42,284 bases of DNA from Lacimicrobium alkaliphilum (GTDB lineage: Bacteria > Pseudomonadota > Gammaproteobacteria > Enterobacterales > Alteromonadaceae), in the NCBI RefSeq assembly GCF_002591895.1, contig NZ_NISX01000027.1, forward strand, positions 1 to 42,284. The letters are read 5' to 3'. This document shows, in pieces, positions 25,136 through 33,860 of this stretch (positions within the stretch are counted from its first letter, which is position 1; each line of letters opens with the position of its first letter). The translations under genes were made by a program, and so were the position numbers. The notes under the pieces are model-generated. The model ran no database searches and was not told where the DNA came from. It saw only the letters and a program-made list of their open reading frames with translations.

Positions 25136-27460
25136 TTAAAACCGATAACCGGCCTGCAGCGTGATGCTGCGTCCCTGTTCTGTATAAACACTGTGCATGC
25201 CCACCGGTGCGAAAGACATATCTGTTGAATAATTGATCGTGGTTCTGTCGGTCAGATTTTTACCCAGCAAAGCCACAGACCAGCCGTCAATATAGTCTGC
25301 CAGGGCGATGCGCAAATTAACCTTGGCGTAACCAGGCTGAGCGGTAAACGGATTCAGATCATAGTTTGTAAAGTGCTGTGATTTAAACTGGGTTTGCAGG
25401 TTAACGTTCAGTTCCATGCTGTTACTGATTTCAAGAAAGTACTCCAGTTCAAGACTGCCAGACCATTTTGGTGCAAAGGCGCCGGTCTTGCCGGACATAT
25501 CGCAGGACTGGCCATCGGCCGAGACGTTATCCGGGGTGTACATCAGGCTATAAAAGCACTTGGCGCCTTTAAATTCATCCCAGGTAAAATCCAGCCAGGC
25601 GAGATTGCCGGATAAACGCCAGTTGTCGGCAAACAACCAGCGACTGTCCAGCTCAATACCGCGGCTGGTAGATTTACCGCCGTTTTTAACAAAAAAACCC
25701 GCGCTGCCATCAAAAGTGGAGGTTTGCAAGTCTTTGAATGACATATTAAACAGGGCCAGATTCAAATCGAGGTTACCGTCATCAAGGGTTAGTTTGGAAC
25801 CCAGTTCATAGGCAACAACGGATTCATCTTCGAATTCCCAGTCTCTGGCGACATTGGCTCTGGCGTCAAAACCGCCAGCTTTAGTGCCGGTGGACACCGA
25901 ACCATATACCATACCGTTGTCGAATTTATATTTGATGTTTAATGCCGGTGAAAAAGCGTGCTCTGTGCGCTCACCGCTGACGGCATGCTGTTCCAGCTGT
26001 AGCTCATTGGCCAGAATGCCAAGGTACATTTGCGACGGCAGTTGCTCTGGCAGGCCCATTGCCCTCAACATTGGCGGCACATTGACCAATACCTGATCTG
26101 AAATGGCTTCACCGCTGGATAACTCGACCAGACTTAACTCACGGCTGGCGTGTTTGTCTTCTTCTGAGTAGCGCAGGCCCAGGGTCATAAGCCATTGCTG
26201 ATTTAATGCGTAGTCAAACTGGCTGAACACAGCCCAGGTGTCTGCATCGTTTTGATAGTCTCTGGGTCCTAGGGCGTTAAGGGGGTATATCCGGTAGGCC
26301 TCAGCAAAATCCAGTTGTGCATCCTGAAAGTAGACGCCGGCGATAAAATTAGACGGTCCCTGCCAGTCGGATGTCAGTCTTAGTTCCTGGCTCAACTGGC
26401 GGTATTGTTCATTGTTGTACTGCCGGTATACCAACGGCGCAGGACTGTCGTCTCCATCACTGGTCAATGCCAGCTCATAGCGCTGCCAGCCGGTGATAGA
26501 GGTCAGGCTGAGATCGTCCATCTGCCAGTCAACCTGCAGTGTCAGATGATCGCCGTGGTAGTCTGTGCCTTCATCTTCACCGAGATCACGCAGGCCTTTT
26601 TGGGTTACCTCGTCAAGTACATACTGGCCGGGATCGCCAAAATACTCTGGCAACGGCTCACCGGATAAATACACCGGCTCTGCCACGGCCTGCGCATTGC
26701 GTACTCCTTTTGAGTCTTCGCGATCAAACTGGTAGCGCAACAAAACTTCAATCTCCTCACTGGGTTGCCAGGCCAGAGAGAGCCTGCCGAGTAAAGAATT
26801 ACGGGCAACCTCATCCCTGTCCATCAGGGCATTATGCAAAAAACCGTCTTCATTGATGGTTTTTAAAGCGATGCGGCCCTGCAGGTTGTCCGCCAGGCTA
26901 TTACCAACAGCTGTTTCCAGGTTATAACCGTTACCGAATTCCAGCGCGCCATTGAGGTAACCACGCAGATCATCACTGGGTTCGGCAGTGATAATGTTTA
27001 ACGCACCAGCCGTGGTGTTTTTGCCAAACAGTATGCTTTGCGGCCCTCGCAACACTTCGATGCGCTGGATATCCAGAAAGCTGCTGCGCATCAGCTGAGC
27101 GCGGCCCCGGTAAATGCCATCCACATAGGTACCGACAGTTTGTTCAAAGCCCTGATTAGAGCCTGAGCCAAGGCCTCGCATATTGATGGCAAACCCCTGG
27201 CCGGTCTGGCCCACTGAAAAATTGGCAATATTGGCAGAGAGTTGCTCTGCAGTGGTTAAATTCTGTTCGATTAACGCACGGGCCGAAACAGTGGTAATGG
27301 AGATGGGAACCTCTTTGAAACTCTGGCTGCGTTTTTGCGCCGAAACCATGATCACTTCCAGACCATCCTCTGCGGCGGGTTGTATTTGCTCAGCCCAGGC
27401 GGAGCTCATTGCCATAGCGCTAGCCAGAGCAACTACAGTTCGTTTGGTGCGGATTCGCAT
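25136..27460 (-). CDS. TonB-dependent outer-membrane receptor
   Basis: 774 residues. Signal peptide 1-23 (ASAMAMSSAWA, cleavage before EQI), a TonB-box-like segment (EVIMVSAQKR) leading into the plug domain (VPISITTVSARALIEQ, GFAINMRGLGSGSNQG, IEVLRGPQSILFGKNTTAGALNI), then a 22-strand-type barrel ending in an aromatic residue (ITLQAGYRF). The ATG has GGAG eight bases upstream. The sequence class (AQKR box, large plug, Alteromonadales/sphingomonad type) covers receptors for sugars, aromatics and other organic ligands rather than classic siderophores. It is divergent from tetR, with a TetR-type operator on its promoter. The same operator precedes the cytochrome/oxidase operon, so receptor and enzymes probably handle one substrate. 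Confidence 0.93.
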   Translation of the reverse strand: MRIRTKRTVVALASAMAMSSAWAEQIQPAAEDGLEVIMVSAQKRSQSFKEVPISITTVSARALIEQNLTTAEQLSANIANFSVGQTGQGFAINMRGLGSGSNQGFEQTVGTYVDGIYRGRAQLMRSSFLDIQRIEVLRGPQSILFGKNTTAGALNIITAEPSDDLRGYLNGALEFGNGYNLETAVGNSLADNLQGRIALKTINEDGFLHNALMDRDEVARNSLLGRLSLAWQPSEEIEVLLRYQFDREDSKGVRNAQAVAEPVYLSGEPLPEYFGDPGQYVLDEVTQKGLRDLGEDEGTDYHGDHLTLQVDWQMDDLSLTSITGWQRYELALTSDGDDSPAPLVYRQYNNEQYRQLSQELRLTSDWQGPSNFIAGVYFQDAQLDFAEAYRIYPLNALGPRDYQNDADTWAVFSQFDYALNQQWLMTLGLRYSEEDKHASRELSLVELSSGEAISDQVLVNVPPMLRAMGLPEQLPSQMYLGILANELQLEQHAVSGERTEHAFSPALNIKYKFDNGMVYGSVSTGTKAGGFDARANVARDWEFEDESVVAYELGSKLTLDDGNLDLNLALFNMSFKDLQTSTFDGSAGFFVKNGGKSTSRGIELDSRWLFADNWRLSGNLAWLDFTWDEFKGAKCFYSLMYTPDNVSADGQSCDMSGKTGAFAPKWSGSLELEYFLEISNSMELNVNLQTQFKSQHFTNYDLNPFTAQPGYAKVNLRIALADYIDGWSVALLGKNLTDRTTINYSTDMSFAPVGMHSVYTEQGRSITLQAGYRF

Positions 27461-27509
27461 AATTAATCTCCAGTTTACTGCTGGCCGGTATGGCCTGTAA
27501 TGGTATTCA

Positions 27510-27525
27510 TAGGACGAGTGTCCAA
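27510..27525 (-). promoter_or_regulatory. TetR-type operator on the TonB-receptor promoter
   Basis: GGACGAGTGTCC (27512-27523) is an interrupted dyad. On the minus strand the 16-mer TTGGACACTCGTCCTA differs from the copy at 28371-28386 at only two or three positions. It follows directly after a TTGACA (27548-27553) - 18 bp - TAAATT (27524-27529) promoter for the receptor, so a bound repressor would block transcription. Confidence 0.75.
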
Positions 27526-27672
27526 TTTAGTTTTAAATGTTGGTAAATGTCAACAACATGTAAGTAATTTGTTGTAGACGGGTAAATGGAGGCAGGGCTT
27601 AAGCGACTTGACTGCTGTGCGGGCGTTGGATAACGTCCTCGTTTACCCAAGCCTGTAAGAGCTGACCAGCCA

Positions 27673-28335
27673 ATGAGCAATACGGCAGTAAAAGACAAAA
27701 AAACCGCTAAGAGTGAAGCCACCCGCGGTAAGATCCTTGAGGCAGCCCTTGATCTCATCGCCCAGCGGGGGTTGCCATCACTTTCTCATCGGCTTATTGC
27801 CGGTCGGGCAGGGGTCAGGTTATCCCTGACAAGTTATTATTTTGGCTCCCTGGACAATTTGATCGAAGCCGCATTTGATGTATTTGTTGAACAGACGCAA
27901 CCCTACCGGGATAACTTGCGCGACAGTATTGAGCAGCAGTGCCTGGTACCGGGAGACAATATCACCCAGCAACAGCAGGATAAGCTGACATCCCAACTGG
28001 CGGACTTTCTGACTGAACATATTTATCGTGGTGTCAGTCAGCGGCGCCGTGAGCTGGGCGTTGAAAGTCACTTTGTGTATGCTTTTAATCTGCCATCACC
28101 ACTGGCTGCTAAAATCCGCTCTTTCACTACGATGCAGTTAAAGATGATTGAAACCTTCTGTGAACGTTTTGGCAGTGCGATGCCATGGCAGGATGCCCAT
28201 CTTATTCTGGCAGCGATCAGCCAGATGGAGTTCGCTTATGCCAACAATGAACGCGATTTTGAACCTGAATTTGTTCATCAATGTCTTAAACGCCTGCTTA
28301 GCAGTTTATTCCGTCCTCTTGGTGACGTTCGTTAA
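27673..28335 (+). CDS. TetR family transcriptional repressor
   Basis: 220 residues. The N-terminal helix-turn-helix is clear: ATRGKILEAALDLIAQRGLPSLSHRLIAGRAGV, followed by the recognition helix and the family end motif LTSYYFGSLDNLIEAAFDVF (about residues 50-72). The rest is the variable all-helical ligand domain. Start ATG with a modest TAAGAG upstream. It lies between the divergent TonB-receptor gene and the cytochrome operon. Matching 16-bp dyads on the outer promoters of both neighbours make it the obvious local repressor, with the imported or oxidised substrate as likely inducer (inference). Confidence 0.92.
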   Translation: MSNTAVKDKKTAKSEATRGKILEAALDLIAQRGLPSLSHRLIAGRAGVRLSLTSYYFGSLDNLIEAAFDVFVEQTQPYRDNLRDSIEQQCLVPGDNITQQQQDKLTSQLADFLTEHIYRGVSQRRRELGVESHFVYAFNLPSPLAAKIRSFTTMQLKMIETFCERFGSAMPWQDAHLILAAISQMEFAYANNERDFEPEFVHQCLKRLLSSLFRPLGDVR

Positions 28336-28342
28336 CAAGTTA

Positions 28343-28386
28343 TTGACAAGCACCTGTGTTTTTTTGTAATTTGGACGCTCGTCCAA
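28343..28386 (+). promoter_or_regulatory. Promoter and TetR-type operator of the cytochrome / FAD oxidase / PLP operon
   Basis: TTGACA (28343-28348), a 16-bp spacer and TGTAAT (28365-28370) form a good sigma-70 promoter. The 16-mer TTGGACGCTCGTCCAA (28371-28386), a palindrome except for its two centre bases, starts at the base after the -10 box and covers the expected start point. It is the sister of the operator at 27510-27525. Confidence 0.8.
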
Positions 28387-28401
28387 AAATACTGGTGTGT
28401 T

Positions 28402-28734
28402 GTGCACTTTTCTACTTTCAATGTTGCTATCGGTGTGGCTCTGGGGCTGATGGCGCCTCCTGCGACAGCCCAGGTCACGCCCCAACAGATGCAGTTGCTG
28501 GTGAATAATTGTCTGCAATGTCATGCAGCGGAAAATACCAGCGCGCCGCTGATGGGGGATAAGCAGGCGTGGCAGGCACGGCTGCAAAAAGGCCGGAATC
28601 AGATACTGCGCAATACCGTTGAAGGGATCAATGGTATGCCGCCTATGGGGTATTGCAGCGCCTGTACTGAACAGGATTTGAATGCGTTGATTGATTTGAT
28701 GTTGGCGCCGGCATTGGAGGAGAGCAATGACTGA
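28402..28734 (+). CDS. Periplasmic cytochrome c5-like monoheme protein
   Basis: 110 residues. Signal peptide to about residue 23 (VALGLMAPPATA, cleavage before QVT), one haem-binding CLQCH, a likely axial methionine in GMPPMG, and the CSAC pair that forms a disulphide in cytochrome c5 proteins. The start is a GTG with no strong ribosome binding site; the next ATG would remove the signal peptide. The stop overlaps the next start by eight bases, coupling it to the FAD oxidase, for which it is probably the electron acceptor (inference from context). Confidence 0.85.
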   Translation: MHFSTFNVAIGVALGLMAPPATAQVTPQQMQLLVNNCLQCHAAENTSAPLMGDKQAWQARLQKGRNQILRNTVEGINGMPPMGYCSACTEQDLNALIDLMLAPALEESND

Positions 28735-30154
28735 TACCTTTGACACCTCCGATAAAATCAGTCGGCGCAGTTTATTAAAAGGGATGGCTGCCAGCGCGTC
28801 GCTGGCACTGACGGGGTGTGGGCGAATTCCACCGGCAATACCTCTGGCGGCCCCTTTTGTACCGGGTCAGCCGCTGCCCTGGATTAACTGGGCTAAAAAC
28901 CACAGCTGTTACCCGACAACGCGTCTGATTCCACACAATGAAGCACAGTTAGTCGAGCAGTTGAACAATGCAAAGGGCACCATCAGGGCTGTGGGTTCGA
29001 GTCATGCCTTCAGTGCATTGGTACCCACTAAGGATACCTTATTAACCACGGATTATCTGTCCGGATTGATCCGTCATGACAAGCTCACCAGCCAGGCTGA
29101 AGTCTGGGCCGGTACTCGCCTGCATCGCCTGGGGCCCGAGCTGGAGCAGGTCGGGCTGGCAACACAGAATCTGCCGGATATGGATTACCCTTCGCTGGCG
29201 GGGGCTATTGCCACCTCAACCCATGGTACTGGTAAGCAATTTGGCTCTCTTTCCACTCAGGTTACCGGCCTGACGCTGGCAACGGTGGATGGCCGGTTAC
29301 TGAATATCAGTGCCGACAAAGACCCGGAATTATTCAGTGCCGCGCGCAACCATTTAGGAGCGTTGGGTATTCTCACCCGGGTCAGACTGCAATGTCAGCC
29401 TGCCTATAACCTGACCGAAGTGAGCCGGGTTGAGCCGCTGGAGCAGATGCTCGATGAGCTGGAGAAGCGAATGGCTCTGAACCGTCATTTTGAGCTTTTC
29501 GCCCTACCTTATTCCCCCCTTGGCATATCTGTGACCACGAATGAAGCCGCGCCAGGTGATGTTAATCAGGGAGAAGAGGATGCGGATGCGCTGAATCAGT
29601 TGCGACAGGTGTTTGAGTCTGTAGCCTGGATACCAGGAGTGGGGGAACCCTTGTATGCCTGGTTGCTGGAAAAAGCCTTTGCCGGAAATACGCCTGTGGT
29701 GCGCACAGGAGCTTCCTATAAAGTGCTGGCTCACTCCAGGACTACCCGCTTTCGGGAAATGGAATACTCGGTGCCGGTTGCAGCCGGACCAGCTTGCCTG
29801 CGTAAAGTACTGAAAACTATCAAAGACGCTAAAATCCCGGCCTGTTTTCCGATTGAATACCGCCACGTCAAGGGTGACGATATTATGTTGTCTATGTATC
29901 AGGGCAGGGATAGTGCGGTGTTGTCGGTGCATCAGTTTGGCGATCTGGACTACCGGCCCTTCTTTAATATGATCGAACCGATTTTTCATGAGTTTGATGG
30001 CAGGCCGCACTGGGGCAAGATCCATAGCCTGGATGCCAGTCAACTGGCCAGGCTGTATCCCGCACACTGGCAAGACTTTCAGGCCGTCCGGGAGAGTCTC
30101 GATCCCCAGGGCCGGTTAATTAACCCCCATTTGCATAAGATTCTTGGAGTCTGA
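28727..30154 (+). CDS. Exported FAD-binding oxidoreductase, aldonolactone-oxidase (ALO/gulonolactone oxidase) family
   Basis: 475 residues. Begins with a Tat-type signal (SRRSLLKGMAASASLALTGC) whose LTGC end looks like a lipobox, so the enzyme may be a periplasmic lipoprotein. The VAO-type FAD domain follows (AVGSSHAFSAL with His93 at the position of the covalent flavin His in gulonolactone oxidase; YPSLAGAIATSTHGTGKQFGSL; LGALGILTRVRL). The C-terminal ALO domain holds PHWGKIH and DPQGRLINPHL. These enzymes oxidise sugar lactones or related polyols. Here the electron acceptor is probably the coupled cytochrome rather than oxygen. The substrate is unknown; the PLP enzyme downstream argues against simple vitamin C-type chemistry. 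Confidence 0.88.
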   Translation: MTDTFDTSDKISRRSLLKGMAASASLALTGCGRIPPAIPLAAPFVPGQPLPWINWAKNHSCYPTTRLIPHNEAQLVEQLNNAKGTIRAVGSSHAFSALVPTKDTLLTTDYLSGLIRHDKLTSQAEVWAGTRLHRLGPELEQVGLATQNLPDMDYPSLAGAIATSTHGTGKQFGSLSTQVTGLTLATVDGRLLNISADKDPELFSAARNHLGALGILTRVRLQCQPAYNLTEVSRVEPLEQMLDELEKRMALNRHFELFALPYSPLGISVTTNEAAPGDVNQGEEDADALNQLRQVFESVAWIPGVGEPLYAWLLEKAFAGNTPVVRTGASYKVLAHSRTTRFREMEYSVPVAAGPACLRKVLKTIKDAKIPACFPIEYRHVKGDDIMLSMYQGRDSAVLSVHQFGDLDYRPFFNMIEPIFHEFDGRPHWGKIHSLDASQLARLYPAHWQDFQAVRESLDPQGRLINPHLHKILGV

Positions 30155-30155
30155 T

Positions 30156-31463
30156 ATGGCAAGCCGCCGTACGGTACTAAAAGGTGGGCTGGCAGTGGGT
30201 GCGATAGCCGCAACCTGGATGTTTAAGCCAGTTAGCAGGGCGTCGGTACAAAGCGACTATTTCAAAGGGCTATCTCGGTTTCTGGATCAACATGACATCA
30301 GTCGCCCGGCTCTGTTAGTGGATTTAAACCGTCTGGATCAAAACCTGACTAACCTGAACACGTTTTTTAATCGTCATCCACAGAAGACCTACCGCATTGT
30401 GGTCAAATCCCTCCCCAGTCCGGCTCTGCTTGACTATATTGCCAGGCGCACGAATACGCATGCTTACATGGTTTTTCATCTGCCGTTTTTGTTGTCGCTG
30501 GTAAGCACTACGCCTGATGCCGATATTCTGTTTGGCAAGCCGATGCCGGTAGCATCAGCCCGTCATTTTTACCAGATATGGCGCAAACAGCAACCGGCCT
30601 TTGTGCCGCAAAAGCAGTTACAGTGGTTGATTGATAGTGAGATGCGGCTGAAACAGTATCTGCAATTGGCGCAGCAGCAAGAGCAAAGGCTAAGGGTTAA
30701 TCTTGAAATTGATGTGGGATTGCACCGTGGTGGTTTTAACCAGACACAGGAGTTTCGACGGGCGCTGGATATTATTGCCGCCAACCCGGAGCATTTACAG
30801 TTGTCAGGTTTAATGGGCTATGACGCTCACGTCAGTAAGTTACCGGGGTTTTTGGCTGGGCGTGAGTTTGCACGGGTGCAGCAGCGCTATCAGGACTATA
30901 TTGCTCAGATCCGTAAAGCATACCCTGACTGGCTGAACCGACCGTTGTGCTTTAATGGCGCAGGCAGCCCAACGTTTTTGCGTTATGCCGACGTTGAGGC
31001 GGTGAATGACCTGTCGGTTGGATCCTGTTTGCTAAAGCCCTCTGATTTTGATCAGCCGATGCTGGACGAATATGTACCGGCCGCTGTGATTGCCACCCGC
31101 GTATTGAAAAAGCAATCCAACAAAGGCATTCCGACCCAGGAATGGTTGGGTACCGTGGCCGGTCACTGGGATCCGAACCAGCAACTGAGCTTTTTTATCT
31201 ATGGTGGTAACTGGATGGCAACGCCCTGTTCGCCATCAGGGCTGGAGTTCAACGAACTCTACCGAAGCTCTAATCAGCAGGGACTGCTCGGCTCGGCTGA
31301 TGTTCCGTTGGACGTGGATGACTGGGTTTTTTTACGGCCCATGCAAAGTGAAGCGGTATTGCTGCAGTTTGGCGATCTGCTGGCTGTACGTGATGGCCAG
31401 CTAGAAGGGCTATGGCCGATACTCAGGCAAGGGGCCAGCAGTTCGCCTGACATTACCAGTTAA
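30156..31463 (+). CDS. Exported PLP-dependent fold-type III enzyme (D-serine dehydratase / D-threonine aldolase-like)
   Basis: 435 residues. The ATG at 30156 has GGAG seven bases upstream and leaves a 1-base gap to the previous stop; a TTG four codons earlier is not needed. Tat-like signal (SRRTVLKGGLAVGAIAAT), then an alanine-racemase-like barrel: DISRPALLVDLNRLDQNL, the likely PLP lysine Lys84 (YRIVVKSLPSP), NLEIDVGLHRGGF, LMGYDAHV and NGAGSPTFLRY; a C-terminal domain with GHWD (possible metal ligands) and DDWVFLRPMQSEAVLLQFGDL. The family dehydrates D-serine or splits D-3-hydroxy amino acids. Twin-arginine export of a PLP enzyme with an FAD oxidase and cytochrome is unusual. Confidence 0.85.
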   Translation: MASRRTVLKGGLAVGAIAATWMFKPVSRASVQSDYFKGLSRFLDQHDISRPALLVDLNRLDQNLTNLNTFFNRHPQKTYRIVVKSLPSPALLDYIARRTNTHAYMVFHLPFLLSLVSTTPDADILFGKPMPVASARHFYQIWRKQQPAFVPQKQLQWLIDSEMRLKQYLQLAQQQEQRLRVNLEIDVGLHRGGFNQTQEFRRALDIIAANPEHLQLSGLMGYDAHVSKLPGFLAGREFARVQQRYQDYIAQIRKAYPDWLNRPLCFNGAGSPTFLRYADVEAVNDLSVGSCLLKPSDFDQPMLDEYVPAAVIATRVLKKQSNKGIPTQEWLGTVAGHWDPNQQLSFFIYGGNWMATPCSPSGLEFNELYRSSNQQGLLGSADVPLDVDDWVFLRPMQSEAVLLQFGDLLAVRDGQLEGLWPILRQGASSSPDITS

Positions 31464-31489
31464 AGCAGCACACGTCCGGAGCAATGGCA

Positions 31490-32866
31490 TTATTTTAGCA
31501 TTTTAAGCCATTTCAATTTCTTTGCATTAAAAGGCGGATAGCGCCAATTAATATCGAACCAGGTACTGCGTTTCATTACCGCTTTCAGATGGCTAAAGGT
31601 ATCAAAACCCCATTGCCCATGATAGCGGCCCATACCGCTATTGCCGACCCCGCCAAAGGGCAGCTCAGGGTTCGCCATAAACATCATGCCATCGTTAACA
31701 CAGACACTGCCCGCGCTGGTATTTTCGAGTACGTTTTGCTCAAGCGTTTTGGACTGGGTAAACAGGTAAAGGGCGAGGGGCTTTGCCCGCTGATTAATAA
31801 ATTCCGGTGCTTCGCTGATATTTTCCAGACTGATTATTGGCAAAATAGGCCCGAAAATCTCTTCTTCCATTAAAGGGCTGTTTAAATCAGGATCCTTTAC
31901 CAGCGTGGGCGACATATAATGGAGGGTTTCTTCAACTTCCCCGCCACATAACAGAGTTTGTTCCTGCAAGTACGATTGCAGCCGTGCCAGGTGGCGCTTG
32001 TTAATGATCTTGCAATAGTCCGGGCTGTGTTTGGGATCTGAGCCGTAAAACTGCTCAAGCTTGTTCTGAATGGCCTGACTAAGCTGGTCAGCGAATGCTT
32101 TTTCCACCAATACATAATCAGGCGCCACACAGGTTTGCCCGGCATTCATCCATTTACTCCAGACAATGCGTGCAGCGGTTACCTCAAGATCACAGTCACT
32201 GGCAACAATACAGGGGCTCTTGCCACCCAGCTCCAGTGTCACCGGGGTTAAATGCTCAGAAGCGGCTCTCATTACAATTTTGCCTACCGCTTCGCCGCCG
32301 GTATACAAAATGTGGTCAAAATGCTGCTTTAACACTTCAGTGGTCTCTTCAACAGCCCCCTCTACCACGGCAAAGGCTTGTTGATCCAGATATTGGGGTA
32401 GCAAGGTAGCGATTAACGCACTGGTATTTGGGGACAGTTCAGAGGGCTTAACCAGAGCGCAGTTCCCCGCTGCAATAGCAGCCACCAGGGGAGCAAGCAG
32501 TAACTGAAAGGGGTAGTTCCAGGCACCGATGATCAATACCGTTCCAAGGGGCTCTGGTTGTATCCAACTGCGCCCGGGTTGTGCGATTAAAGGCGTTGAT
32601 GACGTGCGGGCCTGACTCCATTTCTTCAGGTGTTTCAGGCTGTGTCGTATTTCATCCTGCAGATACCCCACTTCAGCCAGCCAGCTTTCCTGCTCTGACT
32701 TGCCCAGATCCTGATGCAGGGCGTGATAAATCTCTTTTTCGTGGTTTTCTGTCATACGCAGCAATTGCCTGAGTTGCTGACGACGCCAGTCCAGATCCCT
32801 GGTGGCTGCTGTGTTATAAAATCGCCTTAAGCTTTGAACTTGTTGCGCAATACTTGCTGACATCAT
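31490..32866 (-). CDS. Aldehyde dehydrogenase, class 3 / coniferyl-aldehyde type
   Basis: 458 residues, the short ALDH length typical of class 3 (fatty or aromatic aldehyde) enzymes. Motifs: GAWNYPFQLLLAPLVAAIAAGN, KPSELSPNTS, ILYTGGEAVGKIVM, catalytic Glu in LELGGKSPCIV, catalytic Cys in NAGQTCVAPDY, and EEEIFGPILPII. A hydrophobic/basic tail (KLKWLKMLK) could touch the membrane. AGGGGAT lies just before the ATG. It ends 26 bases from the convergent PLP-enzyme gene. A link to that operon's pathway is possible but it has no visible copy of the TetR-type operator. Confidence 0.93.
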   Translation of the reverse strand: MMSASIAQQVQSLRRFYNTAATRDLDWRRQQLRQLLRMTENHEKEIYHALHQDLGKSEQESWLAEVGYLQDEIRHSLKHLKKWSQARTSSTPLIAQPGRSWIQPEPLGTVLIIGAWNYPFQLLLAPLVAAIAAGNCALVKPSELSPNTSALIATLLPQYLDQQAFAVVEGAVEETTEVLKQHFDHILYTGGEAVGKIVMRAASEHLTPVTLELGGKSPCIVASDCDLEVTAARIVWSKWMNAGQTCVAPDYVLVEKAFADQLSQAIQNKLEQFYGSDPKHSPDYCKIINKRHLARLQSYLQEQTLLCGGEVEETLHYMSPTLVKDPDLNSPLMEEEIFGPILPIISLENISEAPEFINQRAKPLALYLFTQSKTLEQNVLENTSAGSVCVNDGMMFMANPELPFGGVGNSGMGRYHGQWGFDTFSHLKAVMKRSTWFDINWRYPPFNAKKLKWLKMLK

Positions 32867-32943
32867 CTATCCCCTAATTCAAACAGCTGTTTACCGCTTT
32901 TTGAGTACAGAATATACGACAGCTTTAGTGAGTGCCAGCGACT

Positions 32944-33705
32944 TCAGGACCGATGTTCCTGACAAACTTCACAGTTGGGGTTTTTAGGAACTTTGATCTG
33001 TTGCCACTGGCCGGTTTTACCATCAAAAAGTTGTAACTTTCCGTCACCGTAATTACCACACTGACTAAGAATCTTAACCGCCTCCAGGGCTTGCATGACT
33101 CCTATGATGCCCACGACAGGAGCGAGAATACCGGACTCCACACAGCTTAACTGTTGTTCGCCAAATAAATGGGAAAGACAATGGTAACAGGGGCCTTGTT
33201 GAGAGGGAATATAACTGAACAACTGGCCTTCCATACGGATGGCCGCACCGCATACCAGCGGTTTTTGTTCGCTGACACATATTCGATTGATAAGATTGCG
33301 GCTGGCCAGGTTATCTGTGCAATCGAGCACCAGATCCTGTTCAGCAACAAGTTGTTTAAGTGCCTGCTCGTCAAGGCGCGTAGTCAGCGCGCTAAGCTGG
33401 CAGTTGCTGTTAAGTTGCCTCAGTCGGGTTACGGCAATTTCAGCCTTGTTGTAACCAATATCTGCCTCGCTAAACAGAATCTGTCGCTGCAGATTACTTA
33501 GTGCCACTTCATCATTATCGTTAAGGATCACCTGGCCCACGCCCGACGCCACCAGATATTGAGCAGCCGGGCAACCAAGTCCACCCATACCGATAATCAG
33601 CACTCTGGCATTGAGGAGTTGTTCCTGGCGCTGAAGATCAAAATCCGGTAGCAGAATTTGGCGGTTATAGCGCAGAGCTTGTTCTGTTGTGAGCTGCTGA
33701 CTCAA
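32944..33705 (-). CDS. moeB: Molybdopterin-synthase adenylyltransferase MoeB
   Basis: 253 residues, standard MoeB length. It adenylates the C-terminus of MoaD for sulphur transfer in molybdenum-cofactor synthesis. Visible: RYNRQILLPDFDLQRQEQLL, nucleotide-binding GMGGLGCPAAQYL, DNDEVALSNLQRQILF, KAEIAVTRL, VLDCTDN, the LSCVESGILAPVVGIIG loop with the family cysteine, and two zinc-binding CxxC pairs (CYHC and CEVC). ThiF is the alternative, but the pairing with a mobA-like gene 155 bases away on the other strand favours MoeB. Nitrate reductase would need this cofactor, which fits the nitrate theme. Confidence 0.88.
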   Translation of the reverse strand: MSQQLTTEQALRYNRQILLPDFDLQRQEQLLNARVLIIGMGGLGCPAAQYLVASGVGQVILNDNDEVALSNLQRQILFSEADIGYNKAEIAVTRLRQLNSNCQLSALTTRLDEQALKQLVAEQDLVLDCTDNLASRNLINRICVSEQKPLVCGAAIRMEGQLFSYIPSQQGPCYHCLSHLFGEQQLSCVESGILAPVVGIIGVMQALEAVKILSQCGNYGDGKLQLFDGKTGQWQQIKVPKNPNCEVCQEHRS

Positions 33706-33860
33706 TACCTGGCCTCTGGTGTTGTGCGTTTTCTATTTGTAACGTCGTAGCACTATTAAGGCAATACCTACAGTAAATAACCAACTAACTCTTATGGTGT
33801 ATGGTCCGCAGCACATGCTGATAAGTAGACTGGAGCTTTGTGGCCGACAGGTAGAGATAA

